Of a stretch of 64,000 nucleotides of DNA, positions 9,448-18,513 are shown in pieces. Position 1 is the first letter of the stretch. Every line of letters begins with the position of its first letter. This DNA is from CAYZFD01 sp964477735. GTDB lineage: Bacteria > Bacteroidota > Bacteroidia > Flavobacteriales > Flavobacteriaceae. The position numbers and the translations under genes are program-made. The DNA is taken from positions 12,955-76,954 of the forward strand of contig CAYZFD010000002.1 in the NCBI GenBank assembly GCA_964477735.1, written 5' to 3'. The notes below the pieces were generated by a model, which saw only the letters and a program-made list of their open reading frames with translations, had not been told where the DNA came from and ran no database searches.

Positions 9448-9480
9448 CAAATTTAAGGCGAAATATGTTAAGGATTTAAA
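9448..9480 (-). promoter_or_regulatory. Promoter of ruvX-def-mazG
   Basis: On the minus strand a -7 element TAAATTTG occupies 9455-9448 and a TTTA lies 21 bases upstream (9480-9477), close to the flavobacterial consensus TTTG-N19-21-TANNTTTG. The ruvX start is 9 bases downstream, so the leader would be very short. Confidence 0.55.
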
Positions 9481-9484
9481 ATGA

Positions 9485-9516
9485 TTCGTGAATTCAGCCC
9501 TAGGGTTGTATCTTTG
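9485..9516 (+). promoter_or_regulatory. Promoter of dapD
   Basis: A perfect -7 element TATCTTTG lies at 9509-9516, with TTCG (one mismatch to TTTG) 20 bases upstream at 9485-9488. The dapD ATG is 13 bases downstream. It overlaps the divergent ruvX promoter region, so the two operons share about 90 bases. Confidence 0.5.
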
Positions 9517-9529
9517 AAAAAAAATTAAA

Positions 9530-10342
9530 ATGACGTTACGCCAAATTATTGAAAGCGCATGGGAGGATCGTTCGCTCCTTCAAACTGCAGAGACTCAACA
9601 AGCCATCCGATCTGTTGTTGAACAGTTAGATGCAGGAAGCCTTAGGGTAGCCGAACCTACAAGTGATGGGTGGCAAGTGAATGAGTGGGTGAAAAAAGCA
9701 GTTGTTTTATACTTTCCCATCCAAAAAATGGAAACGATTGAAGTGGGGCCTTTTGAATTTCACGACAAAATGCCTCTGAAAAGAGGCTATGAAGCCAAAG
9801 GAATTCGGGTGGTTCCTCATGCTGTGGCACGCCACGGGGCCTATATTTCTAAGGGGGTGATTATGATGCCCAGCTATGTGAATATTGGGGCCTATGTAGA
9901 TGCAGGAACCATGGTTGACACCTGGGCTACAGTGGGCAGTTGTGCTCAAATTGGCCAAAACGTGCATTTGAGTGGTGGCGTAGGTATTGGTGGGGTTTTA
10001 GAGCCCCTTCAGGCTGCACCTGTCATCATTGAAGACAATGTTTTTGTGGGATCTCGTTGCATCGTGGTGGAAGGCGTTCGTGTTGAAAAAGAAGCCGTTT
10101 TAGGGGCCAATGTGGTGCTCACGGCCTCAACAAAAATCATCGACGTAACCGGCGACACTCCAGTAGAACGAAAAGGTTTGGTGCCTGCAAGATCTGTGGT
10201 AATTCCCGGAAGTTATACCAAAACTTTTCCAGCAGGCAATTTTCAGGTGCCATGCGCCTTGATTATTGGGACAAGAAAAGAGAGTACTGACAAAAAAACT
10301 TCTTTAAACGATGCTTTAAGGGAGTATGATGTCGCGGTTTAG
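9530..10342 (+). CDS. dapD: Tetrahydrodipicolinate N-succinyltransferase
   Basis: A 270-residue enzyme that transfers succinyl from succinyl-CoA to tetrahydrodipicolinate, the first step of the succinylase branch of diaminopimelate and lysine synthesis. The C-terminal two-thirds is a left-handed parallel beta-helix built from hexapeptide repeats, seen in VNIGAYVDAGTMVDTWATVG and the following GSCAQIGQNVHLSGGVGIGG. The N-terminal helical part (residues 1-95) is the substrate domain. The length matches the family (about 270-275). lysA, the last enzyme of the same pathway, also lies in this window at 31.5 kb, but not in an operon with dapD. Confidence 0.96.
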   Translation: MTLRQIIESAWEDRSLLQTAETQQAIRSVVEQLDAGSLRVAEPTSDGWQVNEWVKKAVVLYFPIQKMETIEVGPFEFHDKMPLKRGYEAKGIRVVPHAVARHGAYISKGVIMMPSYVNIGAYVDAGTMVDTWATVGSCAQIGQNVHLSGGVGIGGVLEPLQAAPVIIEDNVFVGSRCIVVEGVRVEKEAVLGANVVLTASTKIIDVTGDTPVERKGLVPARSVVIPGSYTKTFPAGNFQVPCALIIGTRKESTDKKTSLNDALREYDVAV

Positions 10343-10347
10343 GGATA

Positions 10348-12267
10348 TTATTCTTTTACGAAAGTTTGCTTTGTTTTCAACATGTTTTGATAAACTTGCA
10401 AATAGGCACGAGCATATTGCTCCATTTCTGTAGCTTTTTCTGGCAAAATATCGGTATAACTCGTTGAATTGTTTTCGTGGTATTTGTATAGTTTCTGATA
10501 TTCATTTTCTTTGAAAATATACAAATACTCATGATCAAGCACGCCCATTTTATCATCGTCATTGAGCAACACATAGGGTCTGTTTTCCGATAAAAGGTCA
10601 ATGCCCATGGTGTTGTTTAAATAGGGCAATTTCAATAAGCCCATGATGGTTGGCAATACATCAATTTGACTTCCAATTTTTTCAATTAACTGCGGTTTTT
10701 GAAATAGCGTTGAATTGTAAACAATTAAAGGGGTATGGTGATGAGCAAGTGTAAGTTCATAGGGCGTATTTCGTGGCATTCCATGATCGGCAATGAAGAC
10801 AAAAATGGTATCGTCAAACCAAGGTTGTTTTGAGGCCGCCTTAAAAAATTGTTTTAAAGCCCAATCAGCATAAGCAACGCCTTGTTCCTTAATGTTTTCT
10901 GTAGGGGGCGAAAAGTAATCAGGAATATAATAGGGTCCATGATTGCTTGCGGTCATGAAAGCATAAAAAAATGGTCGATCTTGTTGCGCAAATTCGTTCA
11001 TAGAGGGCAAAACATATCTGAACATAAAATCATCGGGAACACCCATAGTGGTCTTCACTTGCTTGCTTGGATAGTTTTTTTGAGAGATGACTTCTTTAAA
11101 ACCATTGCTGATCAAGAAACCTTCCGTGTTGTCAAATTGTCCATCATGTGGGATGCAAAAAGCGGTTTGGTATCCATTTTTGTTTAATGTGTGTACCATC
11201 CCGTTGAATTTATCCATGTTTTTCATGGCATGCCTTCTATATAGAGAGGGAAATGAATAGAGCGTGCTAAAGATTCCGTTATAGGTATGCTTTCCAGCAG
11301 TATAAACCTTATTAAAATATAAAGATTTTTGGGACAAGCTGTCTAGAAAGGGCGTAAGATTTTTTGGGCCACCGTGTCTTTCCATCCACTTTGCGCCCAT
11401 ACTTTCCATAATAACCAGCACAACATTGGGTTTATTTGAAACTGTTGTGTCTGGAACTATCCTTCGTGCTATGGGCGAGTTTTCTATAAAGTTTTGGTTT
11501 GGAGGCAAGCTATTCCTTACGATAGTTTCGGCCTTTTCAGCGTCCATTAAGTTTAAAGTTTGATTGTCTTTTTCAAAACTTTCTAAAGTTGTTTTCAATA
11601 GCGTAAACACCGGATTAAGTCCCAATTGATTTAAAAAAGGATTGTCACAAAAATAGGCGGTTCCAATTCTAATGGGCGATTTGATGGTGAGTCTTCCCCG
11701 AATACCTAAAAACATAAGCAACAGACAAACGAGTGCAATTGCTGATTTTTTTAGCGTAGAGTCATGGGATTGGTGATCAGTGAGCAATGTCCTTTTGAAA
11801 GGTTTATAGAACAACCAAAGCATTAAGATTAATGGTATAGAAAACACCAAAAAAATGGGTTCTTGCAAGACCATTTTAAGCACAAAAACCGGATATGCTA
11901 ACCACTCGAATACGGTGACCGAAATCCTTTCAAAAAACTGACTAAAATAGGGGACGTCAATAGCGGCAATGGTAGCAGTTAGGACAAATAGTGCATAGCA
12001 ATAAGAAAGGATGATGATGTTTAATTTTCTGGAATGAAAGTTTAGCAGGTCTGAGACAAACAAAACAAGTGCTGGCAATGCCATTGCATAGCCTGTGATC
12101 ACCAAATCAAAACGAAGCCCCATCAAAAAAGCCTTAAAAATATTTCCTAAAACTTCACTTATAGTTTCTAATTGATCGATTTCAACAACAAAAAGCAGCA
12201 GACGAAAAGCGGTGAACATGGAAAGAAACATGAAATAAGTTCGAAGTAATTTGAATACAATTTTCAT
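10348..12267 (-). CDS. LTA synthase family membrane sulfatase-like protein
   Basis: A 639-residue inner-membrane enzyme of the LtaS/OpgB-like alkaline phosphatase superfamily. The first 200 residues contain five hydrophobic helices; the remainder is the extracytoplasmic sulfatase-fold domain. Family motifs include NVVLVIMESMGAKWMERHGG (first metal site), the nucleophile region AGKHTYNGIFSTLY with the catalytic Thr, and FVFIADHGMPRN with LAHHHTPLIVY (second metal site). Gram-negative members transfer phosphoglycerol or phosphoethanolamine groups to envelope glycans or lipids; the acceptor is unknown. The open frame begins at a TTG at 12279, but ATG at 12267 (MKIVFKLLRTYFMF) is the likelier start. 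It lies next to the glycosyltransferase locus. Confidence 0.86.
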   Translation of the reverse strand: MKIVFKLLRTYFMFLSMFTAFRLLLFVVEIDQLETISEVLGNIFKAFLMGLRFDLVITGYAMALPALVLFVSDLLNFHSRKLNIIILSYCYALFVLTATIAAIDVPYFSQFFERISVTVFEWLAYPVFVLKMVLQEPIFLVFSIPLILMLWLFYKPFKRTLLTDHQSHDSTLKKSAIALVCLLLMFLGIRGRLTIKSPIRIGTAYFCDNPFLNQLGLNPVFTLLKTTLESFEKDNQTLNLMDAEKAETIVRNSLPPNQNFIENSPIARRIVPDTTVSNKPNVVLVIMESMGAKWMERHGGPKNLTPFLDSLSQKSLYFNKVYTAGKHTYNGIFSTLYSFPSLYRRHAMKNMDKFNGMVHTLNKNGYQTAFCIPHDGQFDNTEGFLISNGFKEVISQKNYPSKQVKTTMGVPDDFMFRYVLPSMNEFAQQDRPFFYAFMTASNHGPYYIPDYFSPPTENIKEQGVAYADWALKQFFKAASKQPWFDDTIFVFIADHGMPRNTPYELTLAHHHTPLIVYNSTLFQKPQLIEKIGSQIDVLPTIMGLLKLPYLNNTMGIDLLSENRPYVLLNDDDKMGVLDHEYLYIFKENEYQKLYKYHENNSTSYTDILPEKATEMEQYARAYLQVYQNMLKTKQTFVKE

Positions 12268-12387
12268 ATTTCTGTTCAATACTTTTTAAAGAAGTCTAAT
12301 TAAAATAAAAGATAGGTCATTAATCTAATCAACTCAGAGATGCAAATCTATATATAAATCACGAAATGCGTAACTTTACAAGGTTTA

Positions 12388-13506
12388 ATGAAAGATTTGA
12401 AAATGAAAATTGGTTATGACGCAAAACGCCTTTTTCACAACGCTAGTGGCTTGGGAAATTATAGTCGCGATTTGGTTCGCATCTTGGCCTCACATTTTCC
12501 CAACAATGCGTATTTCTTATACAATCCAAAAAAAGGAAAACTCAATCGTTGGAAGTCCTTAACGAATACATTCGAAAAACAGCCCAACGGGATATGGCGT
12601 CGCTTACACCCGCTGTGGAGACAAGGGCCTATTTCGCATCAACTTAAAAATGATGGTCTTGATCTATACCACGGGCTTAGCGGTGAACTGCCTAGAGGAC
12701 TAAAAATACCATCTGTGGTTACTGTCCATGATTTAATTTTTTATAGATACTCAAAACTCTACAAACCTATAGATGTTATTATTCACAAACGCAAAGTGAA
12801 TCACGCTGTTCAAGCGGCCACTAAAGTGGTGGCCATAAGCGAACAAACCAAATCAGATTTGATTGAATTTACTGGAATATCTGGAGATAAAATTGAGGTT
12901 ATTTATCAAGGCTGTCATCCAGTTTTTAAAACAAAGCTTAGCAACGAAAAACTTGAATCCATTTCAAAAAAATATCAGCTCCCAAAAAAATTTGTGTTGT
13001 TTGTTGGTACGCTAGAGGCTAGAAAAAATCCTCTTATTATCGCTCAAGCGTTAAAAGACACCCCTCATTCTATGGTTTTTGTGGGCAAGGTAAAAGCCCA
13101 TGGCGAAACCTTAAAATCCTTCGTCAACACAAACAGAATGCAAGATCGGGTGGTGTTCATTGACAGCATTGGGGTTGAAGATTTGGCAGGCATTTACCAA
13201 TGTGCAACGGTTTTTTGCTACCCTTCCCTTTTTGAAGGATTTGGCATCCCCATCATTGAAGCGCTTTACAGCGGGACACCTGTTATCACAACCGAAGGCG
13301 GTTGCTTCTCTGAGGCAGGAGGTAAAAGCAGCATTTACATTGACCCAACCAACATAGAGGCGCTTAGAAATGCCGTTGATCATTTGGTTAACGAGCCCCA
13401 AAGTAAACGAAAAAAACGCGTCCAGGATGGGAAAGAATTTGTTGAGAAGTTTAACGATAATGTGCTGGCCAAACAATGGAACAAGATGTATAAATCTGTT
13501 TTATGA
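12388..13506 (+). CDS. Glycosyltransferase family 4 (group 1)
   Basis: A 372-residue GT-B fold glycosyltransferase. The N-terminal acceptor domain starts KIGYDAKRLFHNASGLGNYS; the C-terminal nucleotide-sugar domain has KFVLFVGTLEARKNP and the family signature YPSLFEGFGIPIIEALYSG with the EX7E glutamates. A second in-frame ATG at 12403 would give a start closer to the family N-terminus. A TAACTTTA box at 12371-12378 is a fair -7 element for the first ATG. Its stop overlaps the next glycosyltransferase by four bases. The probable role is assembly of an envelope polysaccharide; the sugar is unknown. Confidence 0.88.
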   Translation: MKDLKMKIGYDAKRLFHNASGLGNYSRDLVRILASHFPNNAYFLYNPKKGKLNRWKSLTNTFEKQPNGIWRRLHPLWRQGPISHQLKNDGLDLYHGLSGELPRGLKIPSVVTVHDLIFYRYSKLYKPIDVIIHKRKVNHAVQAATKVVAISEQTKSDLIEFTGISGDKIEVIYQGCHPVFKTKLSNEKLESISKKYQLPKKFVLFVGTLEARKNPLIIAQALKDTPHSMVFVGKVKAHGETLKSFVNTNRMQDRVVFIDSIGVEDLAGIYQCATVFCYPSLFEGFGIPIIEALYSGTPVITTEGGCFSEAGGKSSIYIDPTNIEALRNAVDHLVNEPQSKRKKRVQDGKEFVEKFNDNVLAKQWNKMYKSVL

Positions 13507-14606
13507 AGAACAAAAACATCTGCTTATTTAACACAGCCATTCCATGGGGAGGCGGCGAAAAATGGTATAGTGAAACAGCACAACACCTACATCAAAGTGG
13601 ACACAATGTTTTCGTTATGTGTCAGAAAAACAGTCAACTAAAGAAATCATTAGAATCTTGTGGCATTCGAACAATTGATGTGTCAGCCAAAAACACAAGT
13701 TTTTTGAATTTTTTTAAAATAAATCAAATACGATCGAGATTGAGAGAGGAAGAATGTGACGTCATTATATTAAATCTTTCAAGAGACCTTAAGCTTGGTG
13801 GTCTTGCAGCTAAATGGGCTGGAGTTAAAAAAATTATTTATACAAGAGGGATTGATGTTCCTGTCAAAAACTCATTCACCAATCGTTTCATTTTCAAAAA
13901 AATCGTAACAAACGTGCTAGCCAATTCCCTAGCTACCAGCAATGCATTATTGGCTAGAAATAATAAATTGATTGAAAAAAGTAAAATAAAGATTATTCCT
14001 CATGGAATTGATATTCAGAATTTTATTAAAAAACCATCAAAACCCTATTACATTGCTAAAAAAAATGAGTTTGTAGTTACTAGCTTAGGCCGCTTAGAAA
14101 AAGAAAAAAATCAGCAGTTTTTATTGAAGGCAGCCTCTGAATTAAAAAAAAGAGGCGTTAACTTCAAGATGATTATAGGAGGTGTTGGAAGCTTAGAAGA
14201 GGAACTTAAGGAAACCGCATTATCCGAGCAACTTACCCACGAAATAATTTTTGTTGGATTTGTGAAAAACGCTAAAGATTTATATGATAGTGGCGATGTT
14301 TTCTTGCTTCCGTCAGTTTCTGAGGGTTTTGGATTTGTGAAAATTGAAGCAAACTTAGCTGGAAAACCAGTGATCGCCTTTGATATCAGCAGCAATCCCG
14401 AAACTATCAACAATAATTACAATGGCATTCTTGTGAAATTTGGTCACGTTTCCGCATTTTGTGATGCGATTCAAAAGCTCTCTGAGGATAAGAAAATGCT
14501 TAGGGAAATGAGTAAAAACAGTATTGAATATGTTAAAAAAAATTATGACATCAACAGCATCAATAAGCAAATTGAAACCTTTATTACAGATGGTCTCAAA
14601 CCTTAA
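13503..14606 (+). CDS. Glycosyltransferase family 4, second gene
   Basis: A 367-residue GT-B glycosyltransferase translated from an ATGA overlap with the preceding one. The N-terminal domain has the glycine-rich FNTAIPWGGGEKWYSETAQ loop, and the C-terminal domain has VVTSLGRLEKEKNQQF and the donor-binding signature LPSVSEGFGFVKIEANLAG with its two Glu. It is more AT-rich than the neighbouring housekeeping genes, which is common for surface-polysaccharide genes and may reflect exchange between strains. The gene is convergent with a family 2 glycosyltransferase that ends 10 bases away. Confidence 0.88.
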   Translation: MKNKNICLFNTAIPWGGGEKWYSETAQHLHQSGHNVFVMCQKNSQLKKSLESCGIRTIDVSAKNTSFLNFFKINQIRSRLREEECDVIILNLSRDLKLGGLAAKWAGVKKIIYTRGIDVPVKNSFTNRFIFKKIVTNVLANSLATSNALLARNNKLIEKSKIKIIPHGIDIQNFIKKPSKPYYIAKKNEFVVTSLGRLEKEKNQQFLLKAASELKKRGVNFKMIIGGVGSLEEELKETALSEQLTHEIIFVGFVKNAKDLYDSGDVFLLPSVSEGFGFVKIEANLAGKPVIAFDISSNPETINNNYNGILVKFGHVSAFCDAIQKLSEDKKMLREMSKNSIEYVKKNYDINSINKQIETFITDGLKP

Positions 14607-14616
14607 TTAAATAGCA

Positions 14617-15378
14617 TTATGTTTGGCCAAATTTTTGCAAGTTATACTGCTTATAATATTTGGTAAATGCATAGAAAAAGTTGAAAATAGCCAAATATAA
14701 ACCAGTAGCCCCATCCAAAAACCCCAGTTTTAAAAAATACATTTTAAAAAAGTAAAAAACTGGCGCAAAAATTATTTTAAAAACAGATATTTTTTTTCCA
14801 TTTTCGAAATTGACTTGAGCTTGTTTTGATGTATAATCGTTTAATTTCTCTAAATGATGATGAATGTTTTTATATAAATAATGAAAAATAGGCTGCTTAA
14901 TAAACCCAACCGTCTTATGCGTTTGCCAGGTTTCATGAACTTTTATATCATTAAAAAAACCTGAATCTTTTTTAAACAATAATTTCTTGAAGTGTTGACT
15001 CCAACCACCAAACCTAACAGGTTTACCATTTATTATTGCTACTAGTCGAATATAATAAACATCGAATTTTGCAGTCCCATTCTTAACAAGACTCCTAATA
15101 TGATCCGAAAGCTCCAAGCTAATTTCCTCGTCTGCATCAATGGATAGAATCCAAGAACCATTAGATTGATTTACAGCATATTGCTTCTGAGCTCCATAAC
15201 CCTTAAAAGTTTGCTCAAAAAACTTAACCTTGTTAAAACTTAATGCAATTTCTTTTGTTCTATCAGTTGAAAACGAATCAACAATAACAATTTCATCTGC
15301 CAAATCATGAACTGCTTTTAAGGTTCTTTCGAGGTTATCTTCCTCGTTATATGTAATCATTACAACAGATAAGTTCAT
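14617..15378 (-). CDS. Glycosyltransferase family 2 (WaaE/KdtX-like)
   Basis: A 253-residue GT-A glycosyltransferase. It opens with LSVVMITYNEEDNLERTL, then has EIVIVDSFSTDRT and the metal-binding SIDADEEIS (DXD). The order of these motifs and the later KGYGAQKQYAV and VRFGGWSQHFKKLLF segments resemble the WaaE/KdtX group, which adds a hexose to the lipopolysaccharide core. A hydrophobic C-terminal stretch suggests membrane association. The open frame begins at 15429, but the ATG at 15378 gives the family N-terminus, so I use it. It is AT-rich like its convergent neighbour. Confidence 0.85.
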   Translation of the reverse strand: MNLSVVMITYNEEDNLERTLKAVHDLADEIVIVDSFSTDRTKEIALSFNKVKFFEQTFKGYGAQKQYAVNQSNGSWILSIDADEEISLELSDHIRSLVKNGTAKFDVYYIRLVAIINGKPVRFGGWSQHFKKLLFKKDSGFFNDIKVHETWQTHKTVGFIKQPIFHYLYKNIHHHLEKLNDYTSKQAQVNFENGKKISVFKIIFAPVFYFFKMYFLKLGFLDGATGLYLAIFNFFYAFTKYYKQYNLQKFGQT

Positions 15379-15468
15379 AAAAAAGCATTTAAATTTATTT
15401 TCAAAAGTAGCAGAAATTTTAAACACCAATTAAAAAGTTTCCACAGTGCTATATATCGCCATAACCCG

Positions 15469-15476
15469 TAAATTTG
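15469..15476 (+). promoter_or_regulatory. -7 promoter element of the Sua5-type gene
   Basis: A perfect TAAATTTG lies 21 bases before the ATG at 15498. I see no matching TTTG at the usual upstream distance, so this is only half of a promoter. Confidence 0.4.
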
Positions 15477-15497
15477 TAATTGATCAATCTTAAGAAA

Positions 15498-16070
15498 ATG
15501 TTTAAGATTTTAAATCAGGCCATTAACGCTGCAACTGGATGTTTAGAAGCTAAAAAAAACATCCTCTACCCCACCGACACGGTTTGGGGTTTGGGTTGTG
15601 ACGCCACCTCTGAAGCGGCTGTGAAAAACATTTTTAGAATCAAAAAGCGTGACGACCAAAAGGCGCTCATTTGCTTAATGAAAGACCTAGAAATGATTTC
15701 GAATTATATAGAAAAATTACCCCCCAACATAAAAGCCATAATGCAACAGACACAGGAACCGCTCACCATCATTTATCCCAATGCCAAAGGATTAGCCTCC
15801 AACCTGTTGCCTCCAGATGGATCAATCGCCATTCGAATTCCTAATGATGACTTTTGTCAAAAGCTACTCCAAGCTTTCGGAAAACCTATCGTTTCCACTT
15901 CGGCCAACATAAGCGGCACACCAACCCCTAGCTGCTTTGCGGAAATCGACCCCGAAATTTTGGAACAGGTGGACTATGTCGTACCTTTGAACCAAGAAAA
16001 AATCAGTGGAAAACCGTCTAAAATCATCAAAATTGAACCCGACGGATCTTTCTTGACCATACGCGCCTAA
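15498..16070 (+). CDS. L-threonylcarbamoyladenylate synthase (Sua5/YciO/YrdC family)
   Basis: A 190-residue YrdC-domain protein. The family makes threonylcarbamoyl-AMP from threonine, bicarbonate and ATP for the t6A37 modification of tRNAs. Seen here are the YPTDTVWGLGCDAT substrate motif, IFRIKKRDDQKALICLM, and PIVSTSANISGTPTP. The length corresponds to the short form (YrdC type, no C-terminal Sua5 domain). The frame is open to a TTG at 15480, but that codon sits next to the -7 element, so the ATG at 15498 is preferred. It precedes the CCA-adding enzyme by two bases, so two tRNA-maturation genes are coupled. Confidence 0.92.
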   Translation: MFKILNQAINAATGCLEAKKNILYPTDTVWGLGCDATSEAAVKNIFRIKKRDDQKALICLMKDLEMISNYIEKLPPNIKAIMQQTQEPLTIIYPNAKGLASNLLPPDGSIAIRIPNDDFCQKLLQAFGKPIVSTSANISGTPTPSCFAEIDPEILEQVDYVVPLNQEKISGKPSKIIKIEPDGSFLTIRA

Positions 16071-16072
16071 CC

Positions 16073-17497
16073 ATGTACAATCATCTATCGGCTCTGACAC
16101 ATCCTATTTTCCAAAAAATAAGCATATTATTGGATGAAAACAATTTAAAAGGCTATGTTATTGGAGGGTTTGTGAGAGACCACTTGCTTAATCGCCCCAA
16201 CAAAAAAGATATTGATATAGTGGTATTGGGAGACGGCATTGAGTTTGCCAAAAAATTGGCAGAATCTATACACCCCGTCCCCAAAGTAAGCGTGTTTAAA
16301 ACCTACGGCACTGCAATGATCGAAACTGCAGGCCTCACCCTCGAATTTGTGGGTGCCCGAAAGGAAAGTTACACCAAAAAAAGTCGAAATCCTAAAGTAA
16401 GCACTGGCACGCTCGAAGACGATCAAAATCGGCGCGATTTCACTGTGAATGCCCTTGCCCTATGCCTCAACAAATATCGGTTTGGAGACCTTGTTGATCC
16501 CTTCAAAGGACTCGAAGATTTATCGGGTAAAATTCTTAAAACACCGTTAGAACCTCACCAAACCTTTTCCGACGATCCCTTGCGTATGCTAAGGGCCATA
16601 CGCTTTTCAACACAACTCAATTTTAGCATTGAGCCTAGTACATTCGAAGCCATTCAACAACAACCTGAACGCATAGACATTGTTTCGAAAGAACGAATTG
16701 TTGATGAATTGCATAAGATTATGATGACCCCCAAACCCTCAACAGGGTTTTTGTTGCTGCACAAAGCAGGTTTACTTGAAAGAATTTTGCCCGAACTTAC
16801 CAACCTGCAAGGGATTGAAGAGGTTCAAGGTCAAACCCATAAAGATAATTTTTTTCACACCTTGGAGGTGGTGGACAACATTTGCCCCAATACCGAAAAC
16901 CTCTGGTTGCGCTGGGCGGCATTGCTACACGATATAGGCAAAGCGCCCACCAAAAAATTTCACAAAAAAACAGGGTGGACCTTCCATGGCCACGAATTTG
17001 TGGGCGCTAAAATGGTTTATAAACTGTTCAAGAGATTGCGCCTACCTCTTAATGAGAAAATGAAGTATGTGCAGAAAATGGTGTTCATGAGCTCCAGACC
17101 CATTGTCATTTCTGAAGACCTAGTCACCGACTCTGCCGTGCGTCGATTGGCCTTTGATGCTGGTGATGCCATTGATGATTTGCTCACCCTTTGCGAAGCA
17201 GACATTACCACCAAAAACCCAAAACGATTTAAAAAATATCACCAAAATTTTCAGATCGTTCGACAAAAACTCACGGAAGTCGAGGAAAGAGACCGCATTC
17301 GAAATTTTCAACCGCCGATCTCTGGGGAGGAAATTATGAAGCATTTCAATCTCAAACCCTGTAGAGCTGTTGGCGAAATCAAAGAAGCCATTAAAGAGGC
17401 TATTTTGGAAGGCGAAATCCCCAATGATTATGAGGCTGCCCACAAGTTTATGTTGAAAAAAGCAACTGAACTCAACCTAAAACCCAACCACAAATGA
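16073..17497 (+). CDS. cca: CCA tRNA nucleotidyltransferase with HD domain
   Basis: A 474-residue class II nucleotidyltransferase that adds or repairs the 3' CCA of tRNAs. The N-terminal catalytic domain shows YVIGGFVRDHLLNR and the metal-binding KDIDIVV (DXD); RRDFTVNALA and DPLRMLRAIRFSTQL are the nucleotide-selecting and neck motifs. A C-terminal HD phosphohydrolase domain begins around residue 255, with LRWAALLHDIGKAPTKKF, so the protein has the two-domain form common in Bacteroidota. It is followed by ctaA with an ATGA overlap. Whether it adds CCA or only A cannot be settled by sequence. Confidence 0.94.
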   Translation: MYNHLSALTHPIFQKISILLDENNLKGYVIGGFVRDHLLNRPNKKDIDIVVLGDGIEFAKKLAESIHPVPKVSVFKTYGTAMIETAGLTLEFVGARKESYTKKSRNPKVSTGTLEDDQNRRDFTVNALALCLNKYRFGDLVDPFKGLEDLSGKILKTPLEPHQTFSDDPLRMLRAIRFSTQLNFSIEPSTFEAIQQQPERIDIVSKERIVDELHKIMMTPKPSTGFLLLHKAGLLERILPELTNLQGIEEVQGQTHKDNFFHTLEVVDNICPNTENLWLRWAALLHDIGKAPTKKFHKKTGWTFHGHEFVGAKMVYKLFKRLRLPLNEKMKYVQKMVFMSSRPIVISEDLVTDSAVRRLAFDAGDAIDDLLTLCEADITTKNPKRFKKYHQNFQIVRQKLTEVEERDRIRNFQPPISGEEIMKHFNLKPCRAVGEIKEAIKEAILEGEIPNDYEAAHKFMLKKATELNLKPNHK

Positions 17498-18513
17498 AAA
17501 CCCTACGGATATTCATCAACACCTCTTTGATCTTAGTCTATCTAGTGATTCTAGCTGGTGCCATAGTTCGGATGACAGGCAGTGGCATGGGGTGCCCAGA
17601 TTGGCCCAAGTGTTTTGGATACATGATTCCCCCAACCGAATACAGTCAATTAGAATGGAAACCCAATCACGACTACGCAAAGGGTAATGTGATTATTGTG
17701 GATGAAGCTTTGCGCGTGGCCAACAATGATTTTCGCACTTCTAATGAATACAGCGACCAAAATTGGGCGGCCTATACCAAACACGATTACGCCACTTTCA
17801 ATGCCACACACACATGGGTAGAGTTCATTAACCGGCTCTTGGGCGCCTTAGCAGGGCTGGCCACCTTAGCCTTGTTTGTGGCCAATTTCTGGAAATTCAA
17901 ATTAAGAAGAACCATACCTGTGCTCGCTTTCTTGGTGGTATTGGGCATGGGATTTCAGGCGTGGTTAGGCAAAACAGTAGTCGATTCTAACCTATTACCA
18001 CATAAAATTACAATACACATGGCCATGGCGCTTGTCATTTTAGGGTTGTTATTTGGACTTCGAGCCCTTTGCACAAAAGGCGAACAACTCATCGCACACG
18101 GGTGGCTCAAAAAAGGACTTATTTTAGCCTTGTTACTTTCATTAATCCAAATTTATATGGGTGCCCAGGTGAGGCAGTTCATCGACTTGGAAATGAAATT
18201 TTGGAACTATGAAAATGCTTCGCAATGGCTTCAGGAACCGCCCACAATATTTTTGTTTCACCGCTCCTTCTCTATCGTTGTTTTACTCCTCAATGTGAGA
18301 CTGTTTTTTTTCAGTAAAAAGTTTCATCAAACTAGATTTGGAAATGGGATTCTCTTTTTCATAGCTTTGGAAATTCTTAGTGGAATAGCCCTCTACTACC
18401 TAGACTTTCCATTTGGAAGTCAACCCCTTCACCTACTTTTGGCCACGGCACTATTTGGCATGCAACTCTATTGGTTGCTACGCCTACAACTTAAACCTAT
18501 AGCACAGCAATGA
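17494..18513 (+). CDS. ctaA: Heme A synthase (COX15/CtaA)
   Basis: A 339-residue polytopic membrane protein that oxidises heme O to heme A for the aa3-type cytochrome oxidase. It has eight probable membrane helices and an internal twofold repeat. Visible hallmarks are the first-helix motif VRMTGSGMGCPDWPKCFGY with two conserved Cys, the ATHTWVEFINRLLGA helix with EXXXR and a heme-ligand His, HKITIHMAMAL, and FHRSFSIVVLLLN for the second half. It lies between the CCA enzyme and a pRiA4b-like gene with four-base overlaps on both sides. No oxidase genes are seen in the window. Confidence 0.93.
   Translation: MKTLRIFINTSLILVYLVILAGAIVRMTGSGMGCPDWPKCFGYMIPPTEYSQLEWKPNHDYAKGNVIIVDEALRVANNDFRTSNEYSDQNWAAYTKHDYATFNATHTWVEFINRLLGALAGLATLALFVANFWKFKLRRTIPVLAFLVVLGMGFQAWLGKTVVDSNLLPHKITIHMAMALVILGLLFGLRALCTKGEQLIAHGWLKKGLILALLLSLIQIYMGAQVRQFIDLEMKFWNYENASQWLQEPPTIFLFHRSFSIVVLLLNVRLFFFSKKFHQTRFGNGILFFIALEILSGIALYYLDFPFGSQPLHLLLATALFGMQLYWLLRLQLKPIAQQ

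Noticed and set aside
12268..12279. TTG start for the LTA-synthase-like gene
   Set aside because: Four residues longer only, with no supporting box; the ATG at 12267 is the simpler choice, though not excluded.
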